From contig DETD01000011.1 in assembly GCA_002362105.1 (NCBI GenBank), forward strand, positions 34,860-98,859: a DNA stretch of 64,000 nt, given 5' to 3'. The stretch's first letter is position 1; each line of letters starts with the position of its first letter. Source of the DNA: Bacteroidales bacterium UBA3297. Its GTDB lineage: Bacteria; Bacteroidota; Bacteroidia; Bacteroidales; Paludibacteraceae. This document shows positions 7,727 through 17,110 of the stretch, one piece after another. A program made the position numbers and the translations under genes. Under the pieces are notes generated by a model that worked only from the letters and a program-made list of their open reading frames with translations, did not search any database and had not been told where the DNA came from.

Positions 7727-8034
7727 TTATAAATTATCTGATCCCCAATACTCATCTCCATCAAATAAGAGAACATCGATTGCATTATTTCATTCGTTAT
7801 TTGTATAGAATGAAAATGCCTTGTATTTAAAGATTATAGTAATTTACAGGATTCTGTCCTATTTTAACGATATTGGTTATCAACTTACCAAGATATTCAG
7901 AATCAAGTATTTCTTTTCCATCGAATACAATCCTTTTTGACAATCCAGGTTCATTAATCAGTACAAGCATACGAATTCTTTATATTAACGAAAATTATTT
8001 TTTCGCTGACATTCGGATTAATATACTCAATCAT
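7727..8034 (-). pseudogene. Remnant of a small gene downstream of glmS
   Basis: Three short frames in a row, on the same strand, look coding but are interrupted. They are a 26-codon piece from ATG 8034 (INPNVSEKIIFVN), the 47-codon piece at 7827-7970 (INEPGLSKRIVFDG), and a stretch ending at 7727 (NAIDVLLFDGDEYWGSDNL). The first two are similar in pattern to each other. A shift at the TTTAAA near 7828 and one in-frame TGA separate the last two. I read this as a decayed gene or two decayed copies; the family is not recognised. The alternative is two genuine micro-ORFs. Confidence 0.35.
7827..7970 (-). CDS. 47-residue hypothetical protein (possibly part of a remnant)
   Basis: The frame from ATG 7970 to TAA 7827 encodes MLVLINEPGLSKRIVFDGKE and 27 further residues of ordinary soluble-protein composition. 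It has no signal peptide or TM. It lies 93 bp after the glmS stop and 150 bp before a strong terminator, so it would be in the glmS transcript. It may be an intact micro-protein or only the middle piece of the decayed gene described at 7727-8034. Confidence 0.3.
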   Translation of the reverse strand: MLVLINEPGLSKRIVFDGKEILDSEYLGKLITNIVKIGQNPVNYYNL

Positions 8035-8063
8035 GATTAATCTATTATAAATCAATCATATAT

Positions 8064-9920
8064 TTATTCAACCGTAACGCTTTTAGCCAGATTACGTGGC
8101 TGGTCAACATCCAACCCTTTCGAAACTGCAACGTGGTAGCTTAAAAGTTGTAGAGGTACAACACTCAACAGCGGAGCGAGGAACATTTTGGTAGGTGGTA
8201 CTTCTATCACGTTTTGCACCATTTCTGCAACCTGTTTGTCCCCTTCGGTAACAATTGCCAGAATACAGCCCTTTCTAGAAATAACTTCCTGCATGTTCGA
8301 CAAGATTTTCTGATAGAGCTGATGGTGGGTAGCGACAAAAACGACAGGCATTTCACTGTCGACTAGTGCGATCGGACCATGTTTCATTTCAGCGGCAGGA
8401 TAACCTTCGGCGTGAATGTACGAGATTTCCTTCATTTTCAATGCCCCTTCAAGTGCAACCGGATAGTTATAGCCACGACCCAAATAGAGGAAATTCTGCG
8501 CATAGGTATATACAGCGGCAAGGCGCTGTATTTTATCGTTTTGTAGTAAGATCTTGCTGATTTTGTCTGGAATAGTCAGCATCTCAGCCAAAATCTCGTG
8601 AAATTCGTCTGGTTCTATAGTACCGCATTCATGGCCTAAGGCCAACGCAAACATCGTCAGCACACATACTTGTCCGGTGAACGCCTTTGTAGAAGCCACT
8701 CCAATTTCAGGCCCTACGTGTATGTCGGTTGCAACATTGGAAACGCGGGCAATGGAAGAAGTCATGACGTTGACAAGGCTGTAGACAAAAGCCCCTTTTT
8801 CTTTCGCCAGTTCAATGGCGGCAAGTGTGTCTGCGGTTTCACCTGACTGCGATATGGCGATAACCACATCGTCTGGGGTGACCACTGTATCGGCATACCT
8901 GAACTCGCTGGCATAAGCCACCTCGGTTGGAATTTTGCAGAAGTGTTCAATCAGTTGCTTGCCAATCAGACCAGCATGCCAGCTTGTTCCGCAACTAACT
9001 ATAATAAAGCGCTTTGCCTTTAAGAAAACTTCCTTGTGTTCCAGTACGGCATCTATATTAAGCTCAAAGCCGTTGTCAGTTGCATACAGGCGTTCGCTCA
9101 TGCACTGGCGTAGGACTTCTGGCTGGTCGAAAATCTCCTTAAGCATAAAGTGCGGATATTGTTCTTTAGAGAGCATCGACAGTTCCAGGTCAACCATTTT
9201 GGTTTCAGTTGTCACCTTGTTACCGTCGAGGTCGGTAACGTCTAATTCTTCTCCTCTGACACAAACGGCCACTTGTTCGTCTTTCAGATAGACCATCTGG
9301 TTAGTGTGCGAGGCAATAGATATAGCATCGCTGCCGATGAAGAACTCGGTATTGTTGCATCCAATCCCGATAACCAGTGGCGACGACTTGCGCGCACAGA
9401 CCAACAGGTTTGTTTTCTTCACGTCAATTACCGATATAGCATACGAACCAACAATCTGTTTCAGTGCTGTACGAACAGCACACGCAACGTCGCAATTGCA
9501 GGTCAGCATGGTGTATTCAATAAGGTTTACCAATACTTCGGTATCAGTATCGCTATGGAAGACATAGCCATTCGCTTCCAAATCGGCCCTAATTGAGGCG
9601 TAATTTTCTATAATTCCATTGTGTACAATGGCTAGTCTGCCACTATTTGAGAGGTGGGGATGCGCGTTCCTTTCGTTAGGCAGACCATGAGTCGCCCAAC
9701 GGGTGTGGGCAATGCCCAAAGTACCACAACAGTTATTTTTAACGGCAATACTTTCCAGTTCTCTAACTTTGCCTTTCGCCTTGTAGAGGTTTAGCGAACC
9801 TGATTCGGTGAGCAAAGCACATCCAGAAGAATCATAGCCCCTGTATTCGAGTTTATGTAACCCGTCAATTAAAATCGGATAGGCGTCCTGATTGCCTATA
9901 TAACCTACTATTCCACACAT
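8064..9920 (-). CDS. glmS: Glutamine-fructose-6-phosphate aminotransferase
   Basis: Makes glucosamine-6-phosphate from fructose-6-phosphate and glutamine, the entry step to UDP-GlcNAc. All 618 residues are present. The N-terminal glutaminase starts with the nucleophile Cys2 (MCGIVGYIG) and has the RWATHG and HNGIIENY motifs. Two SIS sugar-isomerase domains follow (SCGTSWHAG, SQSGETADT; CVLTMFALALG, EGALKMKEISYIHAEG). The C-terminus ends in DVDQPRNLAKSVTVE, as is typical. It lies 59 bp after the last capsule glycosyltransferase on the same strand, so it may be co-transcribed and supply hexosamine for the capsule. No glmS ribozyme-like leader is recognisable in the gap. Confidence 0.97.
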   Translation of the reverse strand: MCGIVGYIGNQDAYPILIDGLHKLEYRGYDSSGCALLTESGSLNLYKAKGKVRELESIAVKNNCCGTLGIAHTRWATHGLPNERNAHPHLSNSGRLAIVHNGIIENYASIRADLEANGYVFHSDTDTEVLVNLIEYTMLTCNCDVACAVRTALKQIVGSYAISVIDVKKTNLLVCARKSSPLVIGIGCNNTEFFIGSDAISIASHTNQMVYLKDEQVAVCVRGEELDVTDLDGNKVTTETKMVDLELSMLSKEQYPHFMLKEIFDQPEVLRQCMSERLYATDNGFELNIDAVLEHKEVFLKAKRFIIVSCGTSWHAGLIGKQLIEHFCKIPTEVAYASEFRYADTVVTPDDVVIAISQSGETADTLAAIELAKEKGAFVYSLVNVMTSSIARVSNVATDIHVGPEIGVASTKAFTGQVCVLTMFALALGHECGTIEPDEFHEILAEMLTIPDKISKILLQNDKIQRLAAVYTYAQNFLYLGRGYNYPVALEGALKMKEISYIHAEGYPAAEMKHGPIALVDSEMPVVFVATHHQLYQKILSNMQEVISRKGCILAIVTEGDKQVAEMVQNVIEVPPTKMFLAPLLSVVPLQLLSYHVAVSKGLDVDQPRNLAKSVTVE

Positions 9921-9979
9921 AAGATTTTGTTTCGTTAGCCCGTTAAATAAGGGGAGTAAAAGTTATGTTTTGCTATAAT

Positions 9980-11077
9980 TTATTTTTTAGAAGTAGATAC
10001 CAGCTCTTCGTATTGCGAGCAAATCCTCTTCCAAGTGTAGTTTGTTTCAGCATAGTTCCTCAGCGTCTCACCAGTTTCTTTCCTTGGCTGCGTCAGCATG
10101 GCCTCCAGTTCAGACGCACTATTGAAGTATTCGGCCTCGTTATTGGTAGAATACCGGTTGTAACAAACACCGAACGCCACAATTGGACGGCCAAAAAACA
10201 TAGCCTCGACTAGCGACGGATTGGTACCTCCAGCCGAATGGCCGTGTACATAGAATTGGGCGTTGTTACGTAGCGCATACAATTTGCGCAAATCGTAACA
10301 GGCGTCTATCAAATGTATGTTGCTAAAGCTTTTATAAGTTTCTTTAATGTTACGAGAGTAAACGTTGTTGTGGAAGTTTCCTACCATAACCAGAGTCTTC
10401 CCGGTTTTTGCGAAGGAACTCAAAATCATATCGATGTTGTTTTCCGGTTCAATACGGCAGATAGAGAGTGCATACTCGTTCTTTTTGACACCGAACTCGC
10501 CAATAAGTTTCTGCTGTTCCTCATCGTCAATAGCCTGTTTCACATGATCACCACCATAGGCAATAACATGCGCCTTTTTGTTGTAAGTTTCTTGCACATA
10601 TTCCTGAATACCCTGGTTGTCGGCAATTACCTCGTCGGCATATTTGACTGCCATTTTTTCAGAAGTGCGTAAAAACCATTTGGCCCATTTGTTCCATTTT
10701 TCTCGACGATGTTCCATACCATCGATGTTGACTACAATCTTAGCCTTTGTCAGTAGTCTGAGGATAGGAACGAAAATGCAGCCAGAAACGCCTAAAATAA
10801 GAATGGTGTGGTAACCGCTAAGACATTTCAGCATTGAAATGATGTCGTAAGGAATGCTTTGCACACCATTGCTGTGGAGGCCTACATACTTCAAGTTGGC
10901 TCCTTTATAAGTAGATTGCTTTGTAGGCATATCTATACCGCTACAAAACACCGTATATTCTATGTTTTCGGCATTCTTCATACCGAGAAGGTTTTCAGTG
11001 AGTGTCTCAAAACCTCCGTATTGTGCAGGAACGCCCTGCGTTCCTACAATGGCGACTTTAATTTTTTCCATTAACAA
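9980..11077 (-). CDS. Glycosyltransferase (DUF1972 plus GT4 fold)
   Basis: A 365-residue GT-B glycosyltransferase. The N-terminal DUF1972-type motif VGTQGVPAQYGGFETL (about 11-26) is typical of rhamnosyl-type transferases of capsule loci. The C-terminal nucleotide-sugar domain has GHSAGGTNPSLVEAM with the family E. It probably adds one sugar of the repeat unit on the cytoplasmic face. ATG 11077 or ATG 11071 (MEKIKVAIVG) are both possible starts, and either overlaps the upstream gene by 14-20 bp, so the genes are coupled. It is the last gene of the capsule operon before glmS. Confidence 0.88.
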   Translation of the reverse strand: MLMEKIKVAIVGTQGVPAQYGGFETLTENLLGMKNAENIEYTVFCSGIDMPTKQSTYKGANLKYVGLHSNGVQSIPYDIISMLKCLSGYHTILILGVSGCIFVPILRLLTKAKIVVNIDGMEHRREKWNKWAKWFLRTSEKMAVKYADEVIADNQGIQEYVQETYNKKAHVIAYGGDHVKQAIDDEEQQKLIGEFGVKKNEYALSICRIEPENNIDMILSSFAKTGKTLVMVGNFHNNVYSRNIKETYKSFSNIHLIDACYDLRKLYALRNNAQFYVHGHSAGGTNPSLVEAMFFGRPIVAFGVCYNRYSTNNEAEYFNSASELEAMLTQPRKETGETLRNYAETNYTWKRICSQYEELVSTSKK

Positions 11078-12167
11078 TTAGATTATATATAGAATCTACC
11101 ATATGCTGTTCGTTGAAAGCCTTGCTTGCAGTTATTGCAGCATTGGCCATCTGTCTGTATAAGGTTTCATCGCTGAGTAAACCGTCAATTTTACTGGCAA
11201 TAAGTGCTGTTTCGTGACTGTCGATGGCATAGCCGTTCTCGCCTTCAGTAATGATTTCCTTGCTGGCTCCAATTGGAGGAACAATGCACGGAAGTCCGGC
11301 CAATAGGGCTTCGGCCACCGTCATGCCAAAAGTCTCGACGAAGAGGCTGGTGTCTGACAGGTTCATAACAATAGAGGCATTGTTATAGTAGAGGTACATT
11401 TTATCGGTTCTTGAATGTACCGTCATATTGTCGGGAACAACTAGTTTGTTTTCCTTTAAAAAGTCGTTCATCTCACTGTCGCTACAGTTTAGTACCAGTG
11501 TGAAGTTGTATTGTGGCAGTTTTTTTGCAATTTCGATAAACTCGCCTACGCCTTTGTACATTTTGGCCGAACAAGCCATCAAGACATTCTTTGCGTTGAA
11601 AGCCCTTTCTGCATCGGGATGCAGTTCACTCGTAAACTGGTCAGCCACAGCATTGGGCACAACTAGTGTACGTCGTGTCGTTTGTAGGGTGTTCCGTTGG
11701 AAGTTAGAGACACAAACAATGTCGGAAGCCAAAAAAGTCATGGCTTTGCACAATGCTTTGTAGACACTACCTTTTACCCAGGCGTTTTCGTGGTAATGGT
11801 ACACCACCCTTTTTCGCATAATAAAGCCTGCTAACGCCGGACCTACAGGCAACAGAGTGTTTATATAGAACACCGTGTTACTTGAGAACAAGTACCGGAA
11901 CGCAAAAAAGAATGTGTAGACCTGTGTCCACACGTACCGTAGCAGCGTTATCCACGGCTTCATTGAAAAGTTATAACTATAATAGTGCCGTTTGAGCGCC
12001 CCATTGTCGCTAATGGTGTCGAGAACCCCCCCCTTAGAGGAGACTAGGTCTACCCTACACCCTTTCTTTAGCAGACCGTTCAATACGGTTTTTAATATCA
12101 TTGGGCTTCCGCTGAAATCGTTCAACAGGTGGAAAACCACAATGCGATTTTGTGATATCTTAGACAT
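11058..12167 (-). CDS. GT4-family glycosyltransferase
   Basis: A GT-B glycosyltransferase of about 369 residues for capsule assembly. The N-terminus has VVFHLLNDFSGSPMIL and the C-terminal domain carries EIAKKLPQYNFTLVLN and ETFGMTVAEALLAGLP, the GT4 donor-site region with its EX7E-like spacing. I chose the ATG at 12167 (MSKISQNRIVV) because the ATG 11 codons earlier (12200) would overlap the upstream kinase-like gene by 28 bp, while this start leaves a 5-bp gap. Acceptor and donor are unknown. Confidence 0.85.
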   Translation of the reverse strand: MSKISQNRIVVFHLLNDFSGSPMILKTVLNGLLKKGCRVDLVSSKGGVLDTISDNGALKRHYYSYNFSMKPWITLLRYVWTQVYTFFFAFRYLFSSNTVFYINTLLPVGPALAGFIMRKRVVYHYHENAWVKGSVYKALCKAMTFLASDIVCVSNFQRNTLQTTRRTLVVPNAVADQFTSELHPDAERAFNAKNVLMACSAKMYKGVGEFIEIAKKLPQYNFTLVLNCSDSEMNDFLKENKLVVPDNMTVHSRTDKMYLYYNNASIVMNLSDTSLFVETFGMTVAEALLAGLPCIVPPIGASKEIITEGENGYAIDSHETALIASKIDGLLSDETLYRQMANAAITASKAFNEQHMVDSIYNLIVNGKN

Positions 12168-12172
12168 GGTAT

Positions 12173-13216
12173 TTACAAACCGGCTAGCAGTGCGTTCCAA
12201 TATAGGAACAAGTCGGTTGATTTACATTTACTTTTTTCTCTTGTTACAAACACCGATAATATGAGTACGATGTACATCATGTATTCCTCTTTATTCATCC
12301 ATGTGCCTTCTGTGGAACGCATATAGTCTAGAACCTGTTCGGCACTCCAATGCTTCTCGAAGAAAAACTGCTGGCTGAAGAAGTGGTAGCGGTCTAAATT
12401 AACAGGACAACTTCTTAAAGCATATTCCCAGTCAAAAACAAACAGATGGTCGTGCTGTTTGAACATGTTCCATGGAGTGAAATCACCATGCATAGCAACC
12501 ATATTGAGTGTTTTGCCGGCATAATTCTCTAGAATTTTGTTAATGGAGCTTTCTACCTTAGCCTTATCTACACCATCGGGAAGGTCTTCTAGCCGGTTGT
12601 TAAGCGCAACTAGCAGGTGGTGATAATCGCTGTCTTCAAACTTACACTCAGTGGTCGTTTTACGGGTCAAATCTAGTAGAAATTGTTCGTGCATAGACGT
12701 CCACTCGTGAACGACTTCCGATTGGCTGTTTTTTTCGGTCGACATCACAAAAACTTGTTGGTCGTATCCGTTTACGGTATCGTTATACAGACAGGCTGGT
12801 ATATGTTTTATACCCACATTGGCCAACCAGTTGAGCAGTTGCTGCTCTTTGTTGAATAGCTCAATAACCGCCTTGTTGTTGCTTGTTTTGCAGTAAGCGA
12901 GTATATTGTCGTTTTCTGCTATCTGGATGGTTGACTTTTTATGTGCAGACGGTGTACCCAGAAAGAAAGAGAATGTTAGATCTTTATTTGGGAAGAACTT
13001 CTTCAGAAAGTCTGTCAGCCCTTGTTCAACAGGTTCCTCCGTTATAGGGAAAGGAGACCATATGCTTGTAAAAGGGGCAAAAAAGGGCAACAATGCCTTT
13101 AATAGTTTACCATTTCTACCACTGGGTTGGTAAAGTTGTAGGGCTACCTTGGCATTTTTTGTGGGAATAATCCAGCTTTTCCCTTCCGCATTATTTATTT
13201 TCCAGTATTTATCCAT
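12173..13216 (-). CDS. APH/choline-kinase-like phosphotransferase
   Basis: A 347-residue protein with the kinase-fold motifs of the aminoglycoside/choline kinase superfamily: the catalytic loop MHGDFTPWN and the metal-binding FVFDWEYA. In a capsule operon such an enzyme could phosphorylate a small molecule (choline-, ethanolamine- or sugar-like) that decorates the polymer, or a glycan itself. This is inference, and no cognate phosphocholine transferase is obvious nearby. It lies 3 bp from the upstream glycosyltransferase. Antibiotic resistance is unlikely, given the context. Confidence 0.75.
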   Translation of the reverse strand: MDKYWKINNAEGKSWIIPTKNAKVALQLYQPSGRNGKLLKALLPFFAPFTSIWSPFPITEEPVEQGLTDFLKKFFPNKDLTFSFFLGTPSAHKKSTIQIAENDNILAYCKTSNNKAVIELFNKEQQLLNWLANVGIKHIPACLYNDTVNGYDQQVFVMSTEKNSQSEVVHEWTSMHEQFLLDLTRKTTTECKFEDSDYHHLLVALNNRLEDLPDGVDKAKVESSINKILENYAGKTLNMVAMHGDFTPWNMFKQHDHLFVFDWEYALRSCPVNLDRYHFFSQQFFFEKHWSAEQVLDYMRSTEGTWMNKEEYMMYIVLILSVFVTREKSKCKSTDLFLYWNALLAGL

Positions 13217-13219
13217 ACT

Positions 13220-14464
13220 TTAAGATAATACTTTTTGCAGTGCGTCGCGTATAGCCAGCCCTTTGTGTTCCCAGTCTAAAGACGAAAGTAGATGAGCGGC
13301 GTTATCAGCAACTTGCTGGCGGTTGTTCGCATCGTAGAACCGTTCCATACCAGAAAGTAGGCCATCTATCACTTTATTCCTGTCAGTAATGTCAACAAAT
13401 TCTGCCACCGATTTGTCAAGCATACGGGTATAGCCTCCTGTCTCGACGCAAACCATCGGTTTACCCATTGCCAGAGAGTCGAACATTACTGTAACGGCCC
13501 CCTCTTTCAGGGCGGCATTCACTACCACATCGGACATCTGAAGCAGATTGGTATATTCGTCGTGGGAAACTTGTCCCAACAGTTTAATTTTGTCTTTTGC
13601 CGTTTGTTTGGCAATGAGTTCCTGCAGTTTTTGTTTTTCGCTGCCTTTTCCTAAAATGCAAAGTTCAACGTTGTTGTGTTTTTGCGCAAGTTTTTCAAAT
13701 GCCTCAATGGCAAGGTCAAATCCCCTCCAGGCATCAAGTCGTCCGATAGTGATATACCTTATAACTCCATCAGATTTCAATTGTTGTTTTCCCGTTTTTG
13801 ACTGTAGGTCGGTGTCAACGGCCACGTCTGTCATTAGAATAGCCCTTTTTCTATCTTTTTCGGGTATAAGGTCGTATGTAGCTTGAGTTTTACAGATGAT
13901 GAGGTCGGCTTGTGAACAGCGGTCGTGGAACCCTCGGTTCAAAGGCAGCATTTTTACGGTAAACCTTCTCAGCCATTCGATAAAACGCCATTTGGCCGAA
14001 TAGTTTTGTGTAAATTCCTGAGGTATGGTTTCTAGGCCGCCAATCGGACCCCATATAAATTTTTGTTTCTTTCCGTAAGAACTTACCTTCCATAGTGCAT
14101 TACCGTAGGTGACATGGTGGAAAACACAGATGTTATTCTCCTTCATGGCTTTTTTGACCAGTTTGTTGGTCATGCACTGCCAGATGTTGTAGTATATTCT
14201 AACACCTCGTTGTCCCTTTTTCCACCATTTAGCCCAGTTGGGAAGGTCGTAGTATAGAAAGTTGATGTTGCTAAATTGGGGGTGTTCTTTAATCCAAGGC
14301 TCAATGCTTTTTTGATTACTTGACCTGGTAAGAACCCATAAGTCGAAGTACTTGGACATTTCGAGCACCCATCGCCATCCTACACCAATTTCGCTGCCCA
14401 GATTTGGTTCGCAAGCATAGGCGGAGACAAATATCTTAGTTTTAGCCATACAATTGTATTTCAC
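13220..14464 (-). CDS. GT4-family glycosyltransferase
   Basis: A 414-residue GT-B enzyme. The acceptor domain begins with SAYACEPNLGSEIGVGW, the family glycine-rich loop. The donor domain includes YITIGRLDAWRGFDLAI, NVELCILGKGSEK and the conserved late region VVNAALKEGAVTVMFDSLA. ATG 14464 or ATG 14449 (MAKTKIFVSA) may be the start; the second gives the more usual N-terminus. It sits second after the initiating transferase, so it may add an early sugar of the repeat (inference). Confidence 0.85.
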   Translation of the reverse strand: MKYNCMAKTKIFVSAYACEPNLGSEIGVGWRWVLEMSKYFDLWVLTRSSNQKSIEPWIKEHPQFSNINFLYYDLPNWAKWWKKGQRGVRIYYNIWQCMTNKLVKKAMKENNICVFHHVTYGNALWKVSSYGKKQKFIWGPIGGLETIPQEFTQNYSAKWRFIEWLRRFTVKMLPLNRGFHDRCSQADLIICKTQATYDLIPEKDRKRAILMTDVAVDTDLQSKTGKQQLKSDGVIRYITIGRLDAWRGFDLAIEAFEKLAQKHNNVELCILGKGSEKQKLQELIAKQTAKDKIKLLGQVSHDEYTNLLQMSDVVVNAALKEGAVTVMFDSLAMGKPMVCVETGGYTRMLDKSVAEFVDITDRNKVIDGLLSGMERFYDANNRQQVADNAAHLLSSLDWEHKGLAIRDALQKVLS

Positions 14465-14557
14465 ATTATCGTCACGTTTCAGCTACACGTGTATTGAAGA
14501 AAAGATTTTGAAGTAGAAAAATCTTAATACATTTCAATCTGGTTTCTCAGAGCAAAT

Positions 14558-15694
14558 TTAATTTGCCTGTTGAACTTGTGCCTCCAAATCTTCTACATAC
14601 ATACCGGTCTGTGAGTCCCAGTGACGCTTAATCTGTTTACTGAGTTTTCTTTTATTATACCATAGAATAGCATACATCACCAAAATGCCAGCAGTATCGG
14701 CTGTGATGTAGGTTAAGAAACCGTAATCACACAAGAAGTAGTTCATTGTTGAAAGACTTAGGCAAATAGATACAATCCAGATAAGAGACTGTCTTGCTGT
14801 TAAACCACAATAAAGGAATTTGTGATGCAAATGGCTTAAATCGGCCTTGAATGGGTTACGACCTTCAATATAGCGGGTTAGCGAGACAACAACGACATCG
14901 AGCATAGGAACTATGCATATACCCGTACATATTGGCAACATATATTTGCTAGTAGATATGTCTCCCTTCCAGCTGTGCAGCATGCTGACGGCAATAACAT
15001 AGCCCATAACCAAACTTCCGGCATCACCCATAAACATTTTTCTACGGCTCGTACCACTAGCGAAGTTGTAGAAAAGGAATACGCAAATTGAGGTGAGAAG
15101 CGAAACCCAAACTAGGAAGATGATAAAATTATAGGAAATGTTTAGTAAGTAAACAGCCGGTAACATCATCATTACGCCAATTGAACCCGAAAGTCCGTCG
15201 ATACCATCAATAAGGTTGATTGAGTTAATCATCCAGATGATAAAGAAGCCCATTAAGCAACATTTAAGCAGGTCGAAAATATCAAAGCCAATAGTAAAAC
15301 CAGTTTCAGGAGACCCTTCTAAGAGTTTAAATCCGTATATCTTGGCAACCATAGGAATTGATGCCAAAATCTGGAATCCAAACTTAATGTTGCTACCTAA
15401 CTCTTCAACGTCATCAACTACACCAACAATGAACAAGCAACCCGTTCCGAACAGGAAGGGTAACAGCTCCTTCATGTCTTCAGGTGTATATTCATGAAAA
15501 AGCGGAATAATAAGTAAGGTCATAAAGGCAATAACAACAAAGAAAGCCCAACCGCCCACACGCGGTATGGCGCCTTTGTGAAGGCGTCGTCCACCAGGGT
15601 TGTCAAGTATCTTCTTTTTGTTGGCTGTTCTAAAGAGAAACTCTTCGAGAACAAATGCAATAATAGCAGATAAAATAATGATAACGTATAACAT
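14558..15694 (-). CDS. WecA/MraY-like undecaprenyl-phosphate sugar-1-phosphate transferase
   Basis: A 378-residue polytopic membrane enzyme that starts repeat-unit synthesis by moving a sugar-1-phosphate, probably HexNAc-1-P, from UDP-sugar onto undecaprenyl phosphate. The characteristic motifs are present: VGVVDDVEELG (Asp pair), NSINLIDGIDGL, FMGDAGSLVMGY, and the cytoplasmic HLHHKFL. About 10-11 TM segments are seen. It is the only initiating transferase in the cluster. GlmS downstream feeds the likely HexNAc donor. The exact sugar is not determined. Confidence 0.92.
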   Translation of the reverse strand: MLYVIIILSAIIAFVLEEFLFRTANKKKILDNPGGRRLHKGAIPRVGGWAFFVVIAFMTLLIIPLFHEYTPEDMKELLPFLFGTGCLFIVGVVDDVEELGSNIKFGFQILASIPMVAKIYGFKLLEGSPETGFTIGFDIFDLLKCCLMGFFIIWMINSINLIDGIDGLSGSIGVMMMLPAVYLLNISYNFIIFLVWVSLLTSICVFLFYNFASGTSRRKMFMGDAGSLVMGYVIAVSMLHSWKGDISTSKYMLPICTGICIVPMLDVVVVSLTRYIEGRNPFKADLSHLHHKFLYCGLTARQSLIWIVSICLSLSTMNYFLCDYGFLTYITADTAGILVMYAILWYNKRKLSKQIKRHWDSQTGMYVEDLEAQVQQAN

Positions 15695-15796
15695 AAATGA
15701 AATGTATTTTCACTTTAACAAATCACAAACAGACAAATAAAGTTTTGCGCTTAAACCTTAGTTGGTCTTCACAAAAATACACATAAAAAAAACATT

Positions 15797-17110
15797 TTAT
15801 GATAATCTTTTAAGATTTTGAGCGTGTTGAACCTCAAAAACATGTGACAAAATTTTGTTGACAGCTTCTTCGGGCGACGAATTGTTCAATACTTTTAAGT
15901 AACCATTCTTGGTGGCCAAGTAGTCAATTTTTTTGTTAATTGCTTCAATTGACTCAGAATCAAGTTCACGTTTACGTTCAAGGATTACATTTGTGTCAGC
16001 TGTCAAAAGAATATTATAGTTCAAGCGTGGAATAAACAATCTGCCAAAAACATATAGGAATTTTGTAGGCAAATAGATGCTACTTCGTCGGCTATCGCAA
16101 ATTATGTCAGTATAATAACGGTCAAAAATGACAAATTTGGTAATCCTTGTTAAGGTTTTGACCTTTACAAAATATCCAATGACATAATCTACGCTATAAT
16201 AAAGCAGTCTGATGAGTGAACTTATGGTACCACTTTTCTTTCCACGGTGTGGATCACTGTAATTTCGGTCTACTTCTTTCTTTACACCAGCGGCATGCGC
16301 CACCTCTCCAAGGTTCCCAAATAAAGTAGGACGGAAATGGAAGTAAGAGTGTGCGGTTTTGAAGACGTCGCCCATGCTTTCAATCGTCAGGTCTATGACG
16401 GTCGTCTTACCGGCACCGTCAGGCCCGGTAAATCCCATTGAGAAGCCTGTATCTGAACAGATATAATTCCTAACAAACGTATACCAGAAGTTGACTATAT
16501 TTTTAATAGTTTTGAAAGGATACTTCAGATTGGCCTTTATAACACTTTTAAGTAATCCCCTACCTTTAACGGCATCGCACTCGGCAACAGTTTTTAAGCC
16601 GAATATTTGGCCGAGTTTCTCTTCAACCAATGGAGAATGTTCTGCTGCAGCCCTTGTCTCGCTATATTTTTCTGGATATTTGGCTCCGACGGTCCTATTG
16701 TAAAGATATTTGTCGAGAAATTGAGCCTCAACGCCTACGAAATAAAGGAAACCGTTAAACGCCTTGTGCTTGAGAAACTCCTCGGCACTCATAAGTTCTA
16801 GTCCCCACACCGAGGTGTTGATGAAGAAGTCCCACTGTACCATTTCTACACCGTCTTCGTCACACCGTCCGCAAACATAAGTGTAGAGTCGGTCACTTTT
16901 CAAATAGGTAACAACCTTCCATCCACCCTCAACAATTAGGTTGAGAATGTCCTTCTCACATTTCTTCAGACTTTCCGGAGTGATAATGATGTCAATATCA
17001 CGACTTTTATTTTTATCTGGCAACCCCTCGTAATTACGCAATACAGCATAATTCGCCTTTTCGTTCAAGAGGTTTATAACCGATGTTATATGTTCAACTG
17101 TCTTTTTCAT
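15797..17110 (-). CDS. Thymidylate-kinase-like ATPase with nucleotidyltransferase-like N-terminus
   Basis: A 437-residue two-part protein. Residues about 1-160 resemble the nucleotidyltransferase fold (SRDIDIIIT at 36-44). Residues about 220-430 are a P-loop kinase related to thymidylate kinases, with Walker A GPDGAGKTT at 229-237 and the DRYYTDI lid/DRY-like motif. Similar proteins recur in polysaccharide loci; their substrate is not known to me. It begins directly after the GT2 gene (adjacent, no gap), so the pair may be coupled. A 102-bp gap separates it from the initiating transferase downstream. Confidence 0.7.
   Translation of the reverse strand: MKKTVEHITSVINLLNEKANYAVLRNYEGLPDKNKSRDIDIIITPESLKKCEKDILNLIVEGGWKVVTYLKSDRLYTYVCGRCDEDGVEMVQWDFFINTSVWGLELMSAEEFLKHKAFNGFLYFVGVEAQFLDKYLYNRTVGAKYPEKYSETRAAAEHSPLVEEKLGQIFGLKTVAECDAVKGRGLLKSVIKANLKYPFKTIKNIVNFWYTFVRNYICSDTGFSMGFTGPDGAGKTTVIDLTIESMGDVFKTAHSYFHFRPTLFGNLGEVAHAAGVKKEVDRNYSDPHRGKKSGTISSLIRLLYYSVDYVIGYFVKVKTLTRITKFVIFDRYYTDIICDSRRSSIYLPTKFLYVFGRLFIPRLNYNILLTADTNVILERKRELDSESIEAINKKIDYLATKNGYLKVLNNSSPEEAVNKILSHVFEVQHAQNLKRLS

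Noticed and set aside
9921..9979. A glmS-type self-cleaving ribozyme in the leader of glmS
   Set aside because: Only 59 bp separate it from the upstream gene and no ribozyme core or double pseudoknot is recognisable; such ribozymes are mainly in Gram-positives.
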